64,000 nucleotides of DNA from contig CM031879.1 of assembly GCA_018697195.1 (NCBI GenBank), positions 46,398,048 to 46,462,047 on the forward strand, written 5' to 3'. This DNA comes from Certhia americana (Eukaryota; Chordata; Aves; Passeriformes; Certhiidae). Below the pieces are notes generated by a model that saw only the letters and a list, made by a program, of their open reading frames with translations, made no database searches and was not told the DNA's origin. Below, in pieces: positions 25,098 to 36,889 of the stretch. The stretch's first letter is position 1. Each line of letters opens with the position of its first letter. Both the position numbers and the translations under genes were made by a program.

Positions 25098-25174
25098 GCC
25101 CAAAACAGGGTGATGTCCTTGGAGAGTCCCGTACTTGGAGTAGGTCCCAGGGGTCTTGTTAATGGTCTAGAGCT
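25098..25174 (-). other. SERHL2: Probable 5' UTR part of the SERHL2 start exon
   Basis: Minus-strand acceptor TACTCTTTTCAG ends just before 25174, followed by 77 bases that contain the in-frame TAG (25167-25169) and lead to the ATG at 25097. The upstream first exon is not identified. Candidates on the minus strand are the moderately CpG-rich segment near 25380-25430 and the GC-rich patch at 26040-26460, where CAG|GTAGGG offers a donor at 26138. Confidence 0.4.
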
Positions 25175-26039
25175 CTGAAAAGAGTAACACAGGTCTTTAG
25201 TAACTCACCAGTCTCCTGTGGTCTTAATTAGCAGCTTGCTGATTTATAGCTCCCCATTCAACATCCCAAGCTGCCATTCCTGCCTGCCTGTTTGGGGAAT
25301 CCTCCTCCCAGCACGTACTAGCTCTGCTCCTAGGAAGGAATAAGCTTTCCCTACACAGGAGAAGAAAGCCTTCTCTCTGCCTCTGCAGCAGCTGCAACGC
25401 GACCAGAAGGCGCGGGAGAGCTGGCAAGAGGGAAACATGCAGAATTCCCCCAGCTAGCTGCAGTCAGCCAGGCACCGGTCTTGGACCAAAAAGACAGTTT
25501 GGGGAATAAGGATGCTGCCTCCAGCATTAGATTGTTACCACGTTGCCTCTTTTACCTTTGTGCTTCTGTTTTGCACCGATGGTTGGCACATTTGCAAGAG
25601 CAGCTGGCACCGTGCTGCACAGCAGGTCACTGCTGCCACCCACCTGTGCACCCCTCAGAGCCAGGGACCTTTGCATGGGATATGGGTCCACAACCTGCCA
25701 GGCACTTGTTCGACCTCAGACCATCAGATCTACCTTGCAATCACTGACCCTTGCTCAAGCACCAGCTCCTGAGTGAACCCAGGCTTTGGCAACCCTCCAG
25801 TGGTGGTTTAAACATTTCCCTTTTACCCTCCAAGCCATGGGCAACCCTATCTCCAACTCTCATGTCACATCCCCTTCCAAGTTATTTGTCTTGCGTATCT
25901 GCTCCATTAAATAGCCCTCTGAGACTGCACAGCAATTAAATTGCTCTACAGCAAGTCCCTCCTGAGCCCATACCTCTCTAAGGAGTGAGGACAGAGGGGG
26001 TAGGCTGCTGTCAGGGCCCTGATGAGCCTGGGGCTCCCC

Positions 26040-26460
26040 ACGAGTGTGTTTAAGCTCGGCCCAGGAGGGGCCGCAGCAGTGCTGCAGGAGTGCTGGTCTC
26101 CATCAGCAACGCCCTCGCCCCGGGAACCGTGGCCCTACCTGCTGATCCCAGCTGCCCTTGCCGGGCCAGATCCTGACAAACAACCGTGAGCTGACTTTCC
26201 GTGGCGTGACCATGGAGCTGCCCTATCCTGAGGCCTGGGCTCCTGGCAGAGCCTGATGGCCCTCCCCAGGCAATCCTGCCTGGGCCCAGCGGAGCTCCAG
26301 CCCTGGGGTCCCCCCGGGCCCCGGGGTGAGGCCTCCCTGGGCGGCCAGGAGGCTCCTGGACTATACTATAACAACCTCCTGGGCGTGATGGCAATCTCTG
26401 AGGAGTCAAAATCAAGGAGGTATGGCTGCATCCTTGATTACCTCCAGAAGATACATTACT
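26040..26460. other. GC-rich patch upstream of SERHL2, possible promoter or first exon
   Basis: An island of higher GC in otherwise AT-rich DNA about 1 kb upstream of the SERHL2 start exon. On the minus strand an ATG at 26213-26211 opens 25 codons up to a good donor (GT at 26138-26137), but that phase does not join SERHL2 in frame. Plus-strand reading to a stop at about 26460 is open for 69 codons. I recognise neither product. Confidence 0.3.
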
Positions 26461-27767
26461 GATGATGGACACTGCCTGTACTGTGGTGACACAGTGTGAG
26501 ATGTTTTAACTGTGACCCAGGAGCTTCATATTGACATCAAACAGGCTCAGTGCTTGACACTAACACTGAACTTCTGTCACTCTCTGATAGAGAGACTCTT
26601 CTGAACTCCTAACGCTTGCTGGAATCGTGTTGCTTCAGGGACAAGAGTCACCCTCCCATACTGTGAACTGACTCTACTACAGGGCCAAGCTGCCACAGAT
26701 ACACAGTGGACAGCACTGCCTTAGCCGCTCCACTCCTCTTCTGCAAAAACAGACCCCTCTCAGATGGAGAAGTTTCTTCTATACAGTTTGCCTCATTAAG
26801 TGCCCAAAGACGTGGTGTCTGCATAGACCAAGTTTCAAGGAAGCCAATACCCAAGTATGGGTGCTTGCTGGTGCCTCTCATTCCATCCAGCAGTCAGTCT
26901 GCTAGGCCTAATGCAGACCACAACCATTCCTCTTCACTCAAGGATTCTGCTGTCAAAGGAAGCAAAGTCAAATCACACTGTGAGCAGTGGGACCCCTTGC
27001 TGGAACTGTTGAAGGAAGCAGAACGAATGTATGTTCTTAGGGAATCATTTTTATATTGGCAACTGGAAGCCCTATGCTCAGTTCAGCACATCAGTCTCCT
27101 AAATTACACAATATATTTTCAGAACAGCCTAAAAAGCTTGAAAGAAACCAGTGTAGAAGCTCAGAGCCCTATTTCTCCTAACCAGCTCTAAATCATCCTG
27201 GCAAAATGGGCTCTGCACCGTAGCAGTTGAAACATAACTTTGGGGACCCATCGCTGAGCAGAAACAAGAGTGCTGTGTAGCTCACAGCCTACTCTCCATG
27301 TGAGCCATTAGAAAGGAAATCAGAGCATGAATTTTTACAGGTTTGCAAAGTGTCCAGTGCCTTGCTTTTTCTTAGGCCTCCATACTGGAGGAGCAGGAAA
27401 GCAGACTACAAGGACTGGGGAACCCTGCAGAAGGAGAGAGGCCACAATAAATTCTGCAACTTCTTTCCTGCAACTGTAAGAGATGAGTGGCTGATTACAA
27501 AAGGTGAAAAGCAAGACACAGCTTGGCAGAACAGATTTGTAAACTGCACCCAATAATAATGATCAATAATCAAATATTGGCTGCTGCTAATGGAAGGCAG
27601 GGCTCTCCTGTGAATTCATGGAATTCCTCCTAAAGAAGTCACCAGACAGCGGTGTAATTGCTAGGCAGTGGCTGCTGCTAGGCTTGTGGTTCTTCAGTCC
27701 ATGGCATGACACAGAAGAGGACCCTGTGTCACAAAAAGCTATATGGACTATTGAAACACACTCCAGT
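26461..27767. other. Between SERHL2 and its pseudogene copy, nothing recognised
   Basis: Contains an open frame of 161 codons on the plus strand (26706-27191) without resemblance to a known family, and AT-rich unique sequence. A short match (AAAGCTATATGG, about 27737-27748) to the SERHL2 exon at 23682 hints that the duplicated copy extends a little further than the annotated pseudogene. Confidence 0.35.
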
Positions 27768-28042
27768 GACTGGTGGGACAACAGGTCATGGCCAGGAAAA
27801 TTCATTGCTACTCATGAGCCAGACAAACTTCTGGGGAGCAGTGAAATGAGCCCACTGAAGGTGGTGGCATCGTCCAGCCAGCCATGCAAGCGCAGCACAG
27901 ATTATCCCCAGGCCTTGGCTATCATCTGTGCTTGGGGCATGGGGAACTTCACTTCCAAGAACTCATACTCACAAGCAATATCCTCTGAGAGCTACATGCT
28001 GGAGCTGGTCCCACAGAGCTTGTTACAGGGCAAAAGCTCTGG
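27768..28042 (-). pseudogene. Decayed partial copy of SERHL2 coding exons 1-2
   Basis: The segment aligns along its length with the functional SERHL2 region at about 24830-25175: the HGWLD and SLLPR parts, the exon 2 end coding near FPGHD, and the 5' UTR down to AGCTCT. On the minus strand it reads KFPMP, then IAKAWG, then an in-frame TAA (27904-27902), a deletion of several residues, then LHGWLDDATTF. The intron between exons 1 and 2 is mostly deleted. The donor GGTAAGT of the real gene is destroyed. It is therefore a dead, partial tandem copy. Human also carries duplicated SERHL genes, but whether the events are related is unknown. Confidence 0.85.
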
Positions 28043-31000
28043 ACAGAGCTTGTAGGTAGGTGGTAGTTACTAAAGTTGCTTACCTGTCAGCCCTGACTTC
28101 TACCTACTACCAGTTTTTGGGCACAAGCCTTGTTTGGGACAATCCTGGGATCCTGTTGTAAATGCTTGCCCGGGCAGTATATGCATCACCACCCACAGGC
28201 CTTGGACCACCACACTAGGCTCTCTCCTCCATTCCAGCAGCCAGTAGGATCTGGGCTATCATTGCTTTGGGTCACAGAGATTATTCTGGGACTCTGGTGG
28301 GAATAATGCATTCTCTAGTGACATTGGACTCCCATGACCTGCATCCTAAATCACTTCTGGTAGGAGGCTCCATCAGCAGCTGCCTGATGGGAAAGGAAAA
28401 ATTCCTAACAGAGATGATCTGGAATAGGTGATTTCAGATAGAGCTCCATGCAGAGAAGATTGCACTGGGATGTGCTCTGTACCTTCCCCTCAGCATCAGG
28501 ACTGTCACCCTATTAGCCAAAGCCAGGTTGAGCTGTCCTCCAGGTCCCTCATACCTTCTCTAGCAATGCTACTCACTCTTCTAAAAGAGCAGCCTGACAT
28601 CTTACAAGAGTGTGCATCTCCCCCAGCACAGCCTGGAAAACCTCCCCAAAGGGAGGGCCCTATGCAGGATGCACAGCAGAATTTGGATGGCTCACAGAAT
28701 TCATTTTGCTGCATCTACTTGGAGTGATTCTACAGGCCACTGCAGTGGAATTGCTGCTCATGGAGGGCCAAACTAGACTCCAGGTGGAAAGGTGCTGAGG
28801 TGTTGGCTGGGCTACACTGGACTGGTGGTAAGAAAGGCTAGTTTTGAATAAAGAACTGTGAGTTAGTGTGAGATATCCCATGTGCTTAGCGAAGGGTAAT
28901 TTAACCTCTGTGACCTTGCAAAGGAGCAGGAGAGCTGCAAGGGTGAGCACTGGGACATGCAAAGCTGTTATGCTCCGCTGACTTGGAACAGCATTGATCA
29001 GTTTGTGGTAGCTGCAGATCTGGTGAGGAAACTTTAAGTACAGCAGATTGATTGCTACCAGGGGACAAATTCCCCATAGCTGGTTGGATTCAAGCACTGA
29101 AGTACTGACATATTGATCTATTTATGTTGATTTATTAGTAATAGTCCTGTACCCCAGTTTCTTTTGTGAGGTTATACAAATTAAAAAAAAAAAAAAAAAA
29201 AAGCATGCTATAGCAAGCTTAACTGATTTCTTTTAGAGGATATATAGAGGACACACCTCTATATAAAGTCCCATATTGTGAACATATGCTGCAATCTATA
29301 GTACACAGGAAAACAAAAGTGATCACAGGCAAGCATGTTATCATGCAAGCAGCTCCAACATGCTGGCTTATAGGCTATAGTTTGAGCTCCATCTACAAAT
29401 CTTGCTTGCATTGGAGGTGGTCCCAGGAAGTCTCAAGAGTTTAATTGAGCTCCCCACGTGGGAAGATTTGGGGTAGGATATCATCCTAGGATCTCTGGGC
29501 TCTGCTCAACAGCACCAGACTCATCCAGGTATCTCATGTGGTGTACTTTTTCTTTGTTTTTCCCTAGTTGCTTGTTGAATTTCATTTATGTGAATTTCCG
29601 ATTGAAATCAAAGTTGCTTATATATTAAGTGCAAAAAAAAAATGCTGTGATGGCTTAAATTAGTTTCTCTCCCTTGCTTCAGACTTGTTGTGCTCTTTGT
29701 TTATTGGCATCATACTGTAACCAACTCATTTGTTCCAGAGTTCTTCAGCTGTGCAGAGGTGGGAGAGACAAAGAGATGCTGGCTCTTTACCCACCACAGT
29801 CTGAGGCCAATATGATAGTTGAAATGGAAATCTTTGTTTTAAGCCAAGCAATGGTTGAAAAAGTGGAGTGCATCTACTTCAGGGATTCACCTGCAGCATA
29901 ATTTGGATAGTGGGACTGCTGAGGTGTTAAATCATTCCCACATGAACCACCAGCATTCAGCTGGAAGCAGCCCTGGGCACACACCATGCATCAGGTCCAA
30001 GTGGTGCACATTTGTATCACTTTATTTGCAACTAATGAAATAGCTAGAAACATTTATTGCATATAAATTATATATGAGCACCCATCATACAAATAAACTC
30101 TTTCTAGTCTCAGCTTTCCATTTCCTTCTTAATCAGAAAGTCCATTATATTTGGGACAGATTCAGGAGTCTCTGCTGGTTCCTATCCCCTGGGCCTGTTT
30201 AGATTAACTTGTGAGGTGAGCTACTCTCCAGATCTCTACAAAACCCATACCCACTTTTAAAGCATGCACCTATTTCAATGTATGAATTGGGAGGGGAAGA
30301 GAAGTTTCTCTCCAGCTCTTGTCTAGACTTAACCATCTTTCACTTGGAAAATCTGGCAGATTCCCCACAGGCTGAGATGAAATAATAGTGAAAACCGTAA
30401 GTAATTTGACACTTGTAATTACAGACCTACCAGCTCCTTATTTGCTTCAGACAGAATAAGGAAATAGCACATACTAGAATCATTTAAAAACAAGGGAAAA
30501 GTTCTAGTTAACACTAAGTCTCATGTGTTTATGGAAAAGAATCTATAAAACTGCTTGGGAACTTTTGGAGATGTAAGTTATAGATTTGGGTTATGGATTT
30601 GGCTGACAAAAGTAAAACCTGTTGAAGTAATAGCTCTCCAGCAAGGAAACAGATACAGTCTTACACTGTGTTTTAATTTTTAAAAATACTGGAATGATAC
30701 CAAATTAACACATTTTGTAGTAATCGGACTGAGAATTGACTAGATAGCACATGTCAAAATGTGAAAATTGATACAAGCATGTAAGGGGGTTTGAAACAGT
30801 CCAATGGTGAGTTACTCCACCTGGGCCACACTTTTGATCTGGCAGCACTGTTTGTGGAAGAAGTGACTGTGGCAGAGGACTGACTCACAGTGGAGAAGCA
30901 GCTGAGTGTGAGCTCCCAGTGCAGTCAGAAAGGCTAATTCCATTCTCTGATGTATAAGGAGGGAATGCAGAACAGGTGTAATGAGATTATATTGCATAAG

Positions 31001-32289
31001 ATTATATTGTGTCTGCTAATTCCATGGAGATGATTACTGGTGTGAAAGAATTCCTGGTTTTGACAGCTATGATTCAATGAAGAAGGGAACAAGTTGGAGA
31101 GGCTTCCTGGCAGAGCTTTAAGGCCTGTTAAGGAGTTGGAAGACATTTTATGAGAGAGAAGCATTTAAGACCAATATGATCAAAGCCTTAGTATACCTAG
31201 GTAGCATTGCTCTTTTTGCTTTTCCAGTTGTCACACTGCCTAACAATGGCACGAGAAAAAACAGTCTAGAGACTCTAGAGAGGAGGTATACATTCAATAA
31301 TGGAGAAAGGAGTTAAATACTTCAGTGGTTTACTTAGGGTGCTGGCAGCTTTCCAACCATTGCCAGTTTTTTAATGAAGATGGGATGTTTAACAAAGCAA
31401 CAATGATTAATGTGACAGAGTTCTTTGTCCTGTGATCATCTGGAAAGCAGAGTGGTCTGGAAATTAGTCTACTGCAATAGACACTGCTGTCAGATGGTAC
31501 CAGCCTGCAATGCTTTTGCTACAACTGCTCCCAAAATTATAGTCCATAGCTATACTCCTTGCATTTTACATTGTTTTACTTCATTTAGAGGCTTGGTTTC
31601 CTCAGCTAAGGAAGCCCCTGTTTCTAGGTTCAACAATGACTTAGGACCTTTCTGCTATGGGGGTCTCTGTCTTGGATTGCTCCCTTCAAACAGCCTCTCC
31701 CAGCTGTTTTTGTCTGCTTTGGAGAAATACCTGAAGTGAGTGAACTTGGTGCTTGTGTCCTGTGAGTGGGGACATCACCACCCGCCTCAGTGTGTGTGGG
31801 ACAAATCTGGGAAAGCATGGGCAGGACTGAGGCTACGTGTTCTAACTGATGGGATTCTGAGCAAAGGGCCCAAAATCGTGGGCAAGATCCACCCATTTTG
31901 GTGTCCAGTAACATGTCCTGAAAATATGGGATAACAGGGAGAGGCAATTAGACCTCAAAGAATACAACAAAATCCTTAACTGAGCTTCCTCCTCCAAGTC
32001 TGTTGGGCAGCAATGTTGGGAGAAGTTACCTAGGGTGGTCATGGATTTATGGGGCCACCGAGCCTCAAGGAGTTCACACCCGAGTCCAGTGGTGCAGAAG
32101 GCTGGTACCTCATTTCCACTGTCCCGGATTGTCCTGTACTGCTCCATGATGTTTGACATGGAGGCAAGACTCAGAGGTGAGGGAGTGGTTTGCTGGACGG
32201 TTATAAAAGACTGCAGCTGCTTAAATCTGACCTAAATACCTTCCAGATTAGGCAACCTGATGCTTTGTTTGAAAATGTGGAAGGTCGCT
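28043..32289. other. Intergenic, no gene recognised
   Basis: AT-rich unique sequence with only short ORFs. A run of twenty A lies at 29183-29202 and may be the tail of an old retrotransposed sequence, but nothing upstream of it is recognisable. Confidence 0.5.
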
Positions 32290-32640
32290 CGCTGTCTGGT
32301 GGGTCTTCCTCCCTCAAGTGAGCCAGGGGCACGGACTGGCAACGAGCGCGAACTCGTCTCCTGCGGCGGCCGTGGGGGAAAGCCGAGACAGCAGAGGGTG
32401 TTGCAGACTGGCAGGAAGGCGCATCGGCCGCGGTGAGAGGCGTGCCCTCTGCGCAGCTGGCTCTGGCTCCCTTCGCTCCATCCATCATCCATCCATCGTT
32501 CATCCATCCTCCGGGACACGCAGCAGCGCCGGGCACGGCAGCGCAGCCGCTCCGTGCCGGGGCGAGCAGCCCGCAAGCCACGGCACCCGGCTTCCCGCAG
32601 CCGCGCTGGGCCACCGCGCTCTGGGCAGCCCCTGTACCTT
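32290..32640. promoter_or_regulatory. Orphan CpG island 1
   Basis: Sharp rise in CpG density, including GCGCGAACTCG, CGGCGGCCG and CGCAGCCGC, with a CCAT-type tetranucleotide run at 32477-32510. A consensus donor GCCGCG|GTGAGA with GT at 32433 would suit a plus-strand first exon. The gene it serves is not identified. Confidence 0.5.
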
Positions 32641-35600
32641 CGATTTCCTGGAAAGCAGTTTCTTTTTACTGAGAAGAGCCCTGCTCTGGTAGAGGAAGGA
32701 GGGGCCTTGCCACCGCTTCATGCAAAGGGATCGCTACTTGTGCTAATTTGTCTCATTAGAGTGGAATTAAAATAGCCTCTGCTCGCTCTAAACTACGGGA
32801 GGTGTTTGTTTTTGTTTGGTTGATTTTGTTTTTTTCCTGGGGGAAGCAGAGGAACAGGGCTGGGGATTTTTGTGTGTTGGTTTAGTCCTCTTGGCTTTCT
32901 CTTTTTGTGGTGTTGGGTTTTTTCCTTCTTAATGCTTTGCTGTTAGCACCTCCTAAAAGGAGGCTTTTAGCAAGCTAAGAGAAAGACCATCGCAAAAGGG
33001 GAAAACTACCTAAGACTGAATGCAGTCAAAATGTTGTATACTTTTATTATTTGCAGGTTGGATTTGCAGCACATCAGGAGATGGTGGCAGTCATTTCCTA
33101 CTCACCCCACAAGCATCCTTCCATTCTCCTATCTGTATAAAATCTCATGTACTACCTGCATCACCTCTCATCCAGGCCAGGGTACCCTGGCCTTCCCCTT
33201 GCTTTCTTCTCTCCCTTTCCTTCTCTTTTAGCCACCTGGCAGGAACCCCCCAGCTTATGTCTGGGCCACTTGGTCAGCTACATTGTCAGGGCAGTTTCAT
33301 ATCCTACTCATATCCCATCCCAAGTCAATGTCCACACCAGTGGGCAACAGCATGTTTGGGTCTGGGTGGAGGCCCAGTAAGGCACTGAGATCCTAAATAA
33401 TTTGTCACCTTTGAACTGGAATTGGTGCTCCAGCCCCAGCTGAGCTTCCACACACAGGTCTGCTAAGCTGAAGGGCAAGTCAATACTGGGAGATCTAATG
33501 TATTCACACATCTTCCCTCCTCTCTGCACTCCATGTTCTTCTCCTTTGGGTTTTTGTTTGTTTGTTGGTTTGGTTTGGGTTTTTTTTCCTTTCTTCTGCA
33601 GATTTTCAGTGTTTCATTATCTCCAGGGTTTTTTTTTCCCCTCATCATATTATCATCTCTCTTCCTCTGAGGCAATGTTTGCCTTTTGCTTTCCCAGAAA
33701 ACCATCTTTATTCAGTAGTTTGAAATGACCTACCCCAAAATACCATTCTTTTCCCCACACCTCCCAAACTGACAGGAGTAAATAGGCAGATTGTGGCTCC
33801 TTCTGCCTTATGCAAGCTGTAAGGAATCTGCATGCTGAGAAGGAGTGAAGCTGTTAGGATGTTACTGGGTCTTAGGCTGCTGGATATCAACATCTTGGAA
33901 CTTATCAAAGACTCGGAGGTTGCTGAAGAACAAACAGAGAAACACCTCAAAGCAGAACTATGATCCAACGGTAGAATGAACTCAGACCTACTGCTCTCAG
34001 CAGCAGGACTTCAGACAAAACTCTCTGGAAATGGTTCATTCTGTCAGCAGCTCTATCAATTAATGTTTTCATGTTTAATGTGGTTTAAAGTTTTAGTATT
34101 GGGGATAGTGAGGGGATATGTAGCCATAGGCAGAGGAAAAAATAAGGGGTAGGATAAAACTTGTACTTCCTAAGAACAAATTCTGGCACATTCTTGGGAG
34201 CTATTCCTTGTCACACTGTCATCAGCATCCTGGACATCTCAAAAACTGTCTTTAGGATGGATTCAACTTTCTCCAGAAATGCAGCAGTAGACAGTGTTCA
34301 AATGAGCCTGCCTGTATTCTCACTGTCATTGCAGAAAGCCTTTCAGGTGGGTATCCTTGCAGTGAAAACAGTTGGGGAAAAAGAACTTCAGTGGTGAGAG
34401 CATGGGAAGTCTCTTGGTTCTAAGGAATTGGCTTGTATTCTTTTTTCCTCAAGAAAACATACTTAAAGACAGGATTTGTTTTTCACATCAAACCCATCCA
34501 GACTTGGTTTCAGGCTCACAGAAAAGAAATGCAGCACTAGCTAAGCCTGTGCTTGTGCATGATGTGGTATCCTTCTCCTCCTTCATGTCACAGGACGTAA
34601 GCTGTGACACAGCATCCTTTTGTTTTCCACCTCTAATGAAGGCACCTCAGAGGTACCTTGATCCTCGACACATTTTGGACCCTGTGGGTAAAATGTGGGC
34701 TTTGGAAAACTATGGTCAATGGTGCCATTGTGACATGTCTCACTGGCTTTTATGGCTGAAGAGGATTGCTGCAATACACTTCAGCTGTAACTGCTGCCAG
34801 GTTTCAAGTGAACGAGAGAAATATGAGCAAGATCTGCAGACAATCTTGGAGCAGTGAGGCTGGATGTTAACTTTTCCCAGGCAAAGATGAAGAAAAAGAA
34901 TAAAAGGTAGAATTAGACCAGGCCATTTAACATTAAGGCAAGGTGGCTGGAAGACTCTCTGAAGTCACCCAATAAATGTTATAAATATCCACAGAGGGAA
35001 ACAGACTCCCTACTAGGCAACTGTAAAGCAATCCACAGGATATTTTTGAAGCTGCCATCCAAAAATACAAAGAAAAGTGTGACAAGCCTACTTAAAAACC
35101 AAAAATGGAACAGATGAGTACTTCATCCCTGCTGTGATTTAGAGCTCCAGCGGCAGGTCCTCCCACTGAAGCCGCTCTGAAAAAGAATGAAGTGCTTTGC
35201 CCAGATTCTTATGGAAGTTCAGAAATTCTTCTGTGGTCAGCAACATCTTCATGCTTGGTCAAAAGAAAAACAAGAACTGATGTCTCAACACTCAGTGGAA
35301 CTTCTGGCAAAACTGAGGATCAGATTCAGCGGGTGTGTTTCTGACTGCTTTATGCTCCCTAGCAATACCAAGCAGCTGTAAAACTTTTAGTCTGCTGCTC
35401 AAGCTGGAATTACAGCTGCTTTGCATCACTAGGCTGGTACAGAGCAGCCAGAGCACGTCTGCATTTGGGGTTTTTATACAGTTTTTTCAACAGGGCAACT
35501 CTCCTGGTGTGCACACACCAGGGAATGTTTGCAGCATCTAGAGAAAGTATGTAGGTGAGTGAGAGCTCTGATGGCATTATCAAATCATAGCTTCATTACA

Positions 35601-35799
35601 GACTAGGCCTTTAAGCTGTGTGTACTGAATTCCAAAGTTTACTTTTTCTTCTATTACACCTATTGTCTCTGAGCAGCAATATACTTACACTATGCACCAT
35701 GCGGTGCATAATTTATATTTCATATCATAACGTTTCTCTGCATTTACAATTTTTTACATGATTTCCAGGATTTTAATTTGACCCACCAAGGCAACCGCG
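32641..35799. other. Between CpG islands 1 and 2, no gene recognised
   Basis: No convincing coding exon. The longest frame (34372-34857, plus, 161 codons) does not resemble a known protein. Confidence 0.45.
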
Positions 35800-36790
35800 T
35801 GCGTTTTGGGGGACGCTCCTTAATTGCGTCTTACCCTGCCACGCACGCTGTGCTTCCAGGGTGCCCGGTATCCTTCTCAGAGCTCCTGCAGTGCCCGAGA
35901 GGGGCTGGGAGAACTCTGGCAGGGAAGATCTGGGCAGGCTCTCTGTTTTCCGCTGGCGTGAAGAGCCCTCTGCGCCAGCCCCTCGGCCCTGCACGTTGTC
36001 CCTTCCGCGGTGCTTGCGAGCCCCGATGCCCCAGCCCCACGCCGCAGGGCAGCTGATGGAGGCTGGGAGGAGGGGCAGAGCCCCGGACCGGCCGCCGCCG
36101 CCTCCCCGGGGCGACACGTGGCTCCGGCGGGTCCCGGGTCTGGCGGATGCTGCGGTGCCGTCCCGGTGGGGTTCCTCTGCCAGTCTGCGGCGGAGGGGTT
36201 TTCACAGCATCTTTTTTTTTTTTTTTTTTTTCCTCTTTAACTCCCTCTCCCCCCTATCCGTCCAAGTTTTCTTTAAAAGAAAACCCAAACTTTTTTCTTC
36301 TTTACTTTTTTTTTTTTTTCCCCTTCCAAGAGCCACGCCGTGGAAAGACGGGGTGGTGGAGGGAGAAACCCCTCCCCTTCCCCTCCCCCGTGGCTCTTTC
36401 CTCGGAAAAGAAACATTTTGGGGGGTTTCCTCCCCTCTTAGCCCTCCCCTCCCGTCTGTGCCGCTCCGCTCCCCGGAGCCGAAGTCGCCGCCGCGCCGCC
36501 CGCTGGCCCGCGGCCGAGGAGGGCCCGGCGGGGCAGCCGTGCCGCCCCCGGTAAGCCGTGCCGCCCCCGGTAAGCCGTGCACCGGCCCCTTTGTGAGCGG
36601 AGGGGCCGAGGGGGGGGATGTGGAGCGCGGCGGCGGCGAGCGGGGCCGCCTCCGTTTGGCTTCTGGGCGGGAGAGCGGCGGGGGCCGGGCCGGGCAGCGC
36701 TGCTGTCGCCCCGGCACTGAGCCTTCGCTCGCACCGGAGGCAGCGCCGCCCGCCCGTGGCCCCGGAGGTGCCTAGAGTAAGTTGTGCTGC
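35800..36790 (+). promoter_or_regulatory. CpG island 2 with likely plus-strand first exon(s)
   Basis: CpG-dense from about 35800 to 36790, interrupted by T22 near 36211-36232 and another T run near 36307-36320. Several good donors occur on the plus strand: CCCCCG|GTAAGC at 36551 and again at 36570, and AGA|GTAAGT at 36777. The long frame across it (35861-36775) is a product of GC richness and encodes a poly-F tract, so it is not called as a gene. By human gene order this could be a 5' exon of TCF20 or the leader exon of the SOCS1-like gene; neither is shown. Confidence 0.55.
36536..36573 (+). repeat. 19-bp tandem duplication carrying a splice donor
   Basis: The unit GCCGTGCCGCCCCCGGTAA is present twice without a mismatch (36536-36554, 36555-36573), followed by the start of a third copy. 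It yields two identical GTAAGC donors 19 bases apart. Confidence 0.95.
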
Positions 36791-36834
36791 GTTAACTGGA
36801 GACGGCCTTTTTGGGGGGGGCGGGCTGCGAGGAA

Positions 36835-36882
36835 TCTGTCTGTCCGTCTGCCTGTCTGTCTGTCTGTCCGTCTGCCTGTCTG
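36835..36882 (+). repeat. TCTG/TCCG/CCTG tetranucleotide repeat
   Basis: Twelve tandem tetranucleotides of the type TCTG, with C-for-T variants, directly after the CpG island. Confidence 0.9.
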
Positions 36883-36889
36883 CTCCGAG

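Noticed and set aside
26706..27191. 161-codon plus-strand frame
   Set aside because: No recognisable domain, no splice or promoter context, composition like the surroundings. Could be chance; kept only as a note in the interval entry.
34372..34857. 161-codon plus-strand frame ending in a charged helix-like stretch
   Set aside because: No family resemblance and no supporting signals; similar-length chance frames occur elsewhere in the window.
35861..36775. Longest open frame of the window (304 codons, plus strand)
   Set aside because: It spans a CpG island and a T22 run (poly-phenylalanine), contains several good splice donors and has no domain. It is open because GC-rich DNA has few stops.
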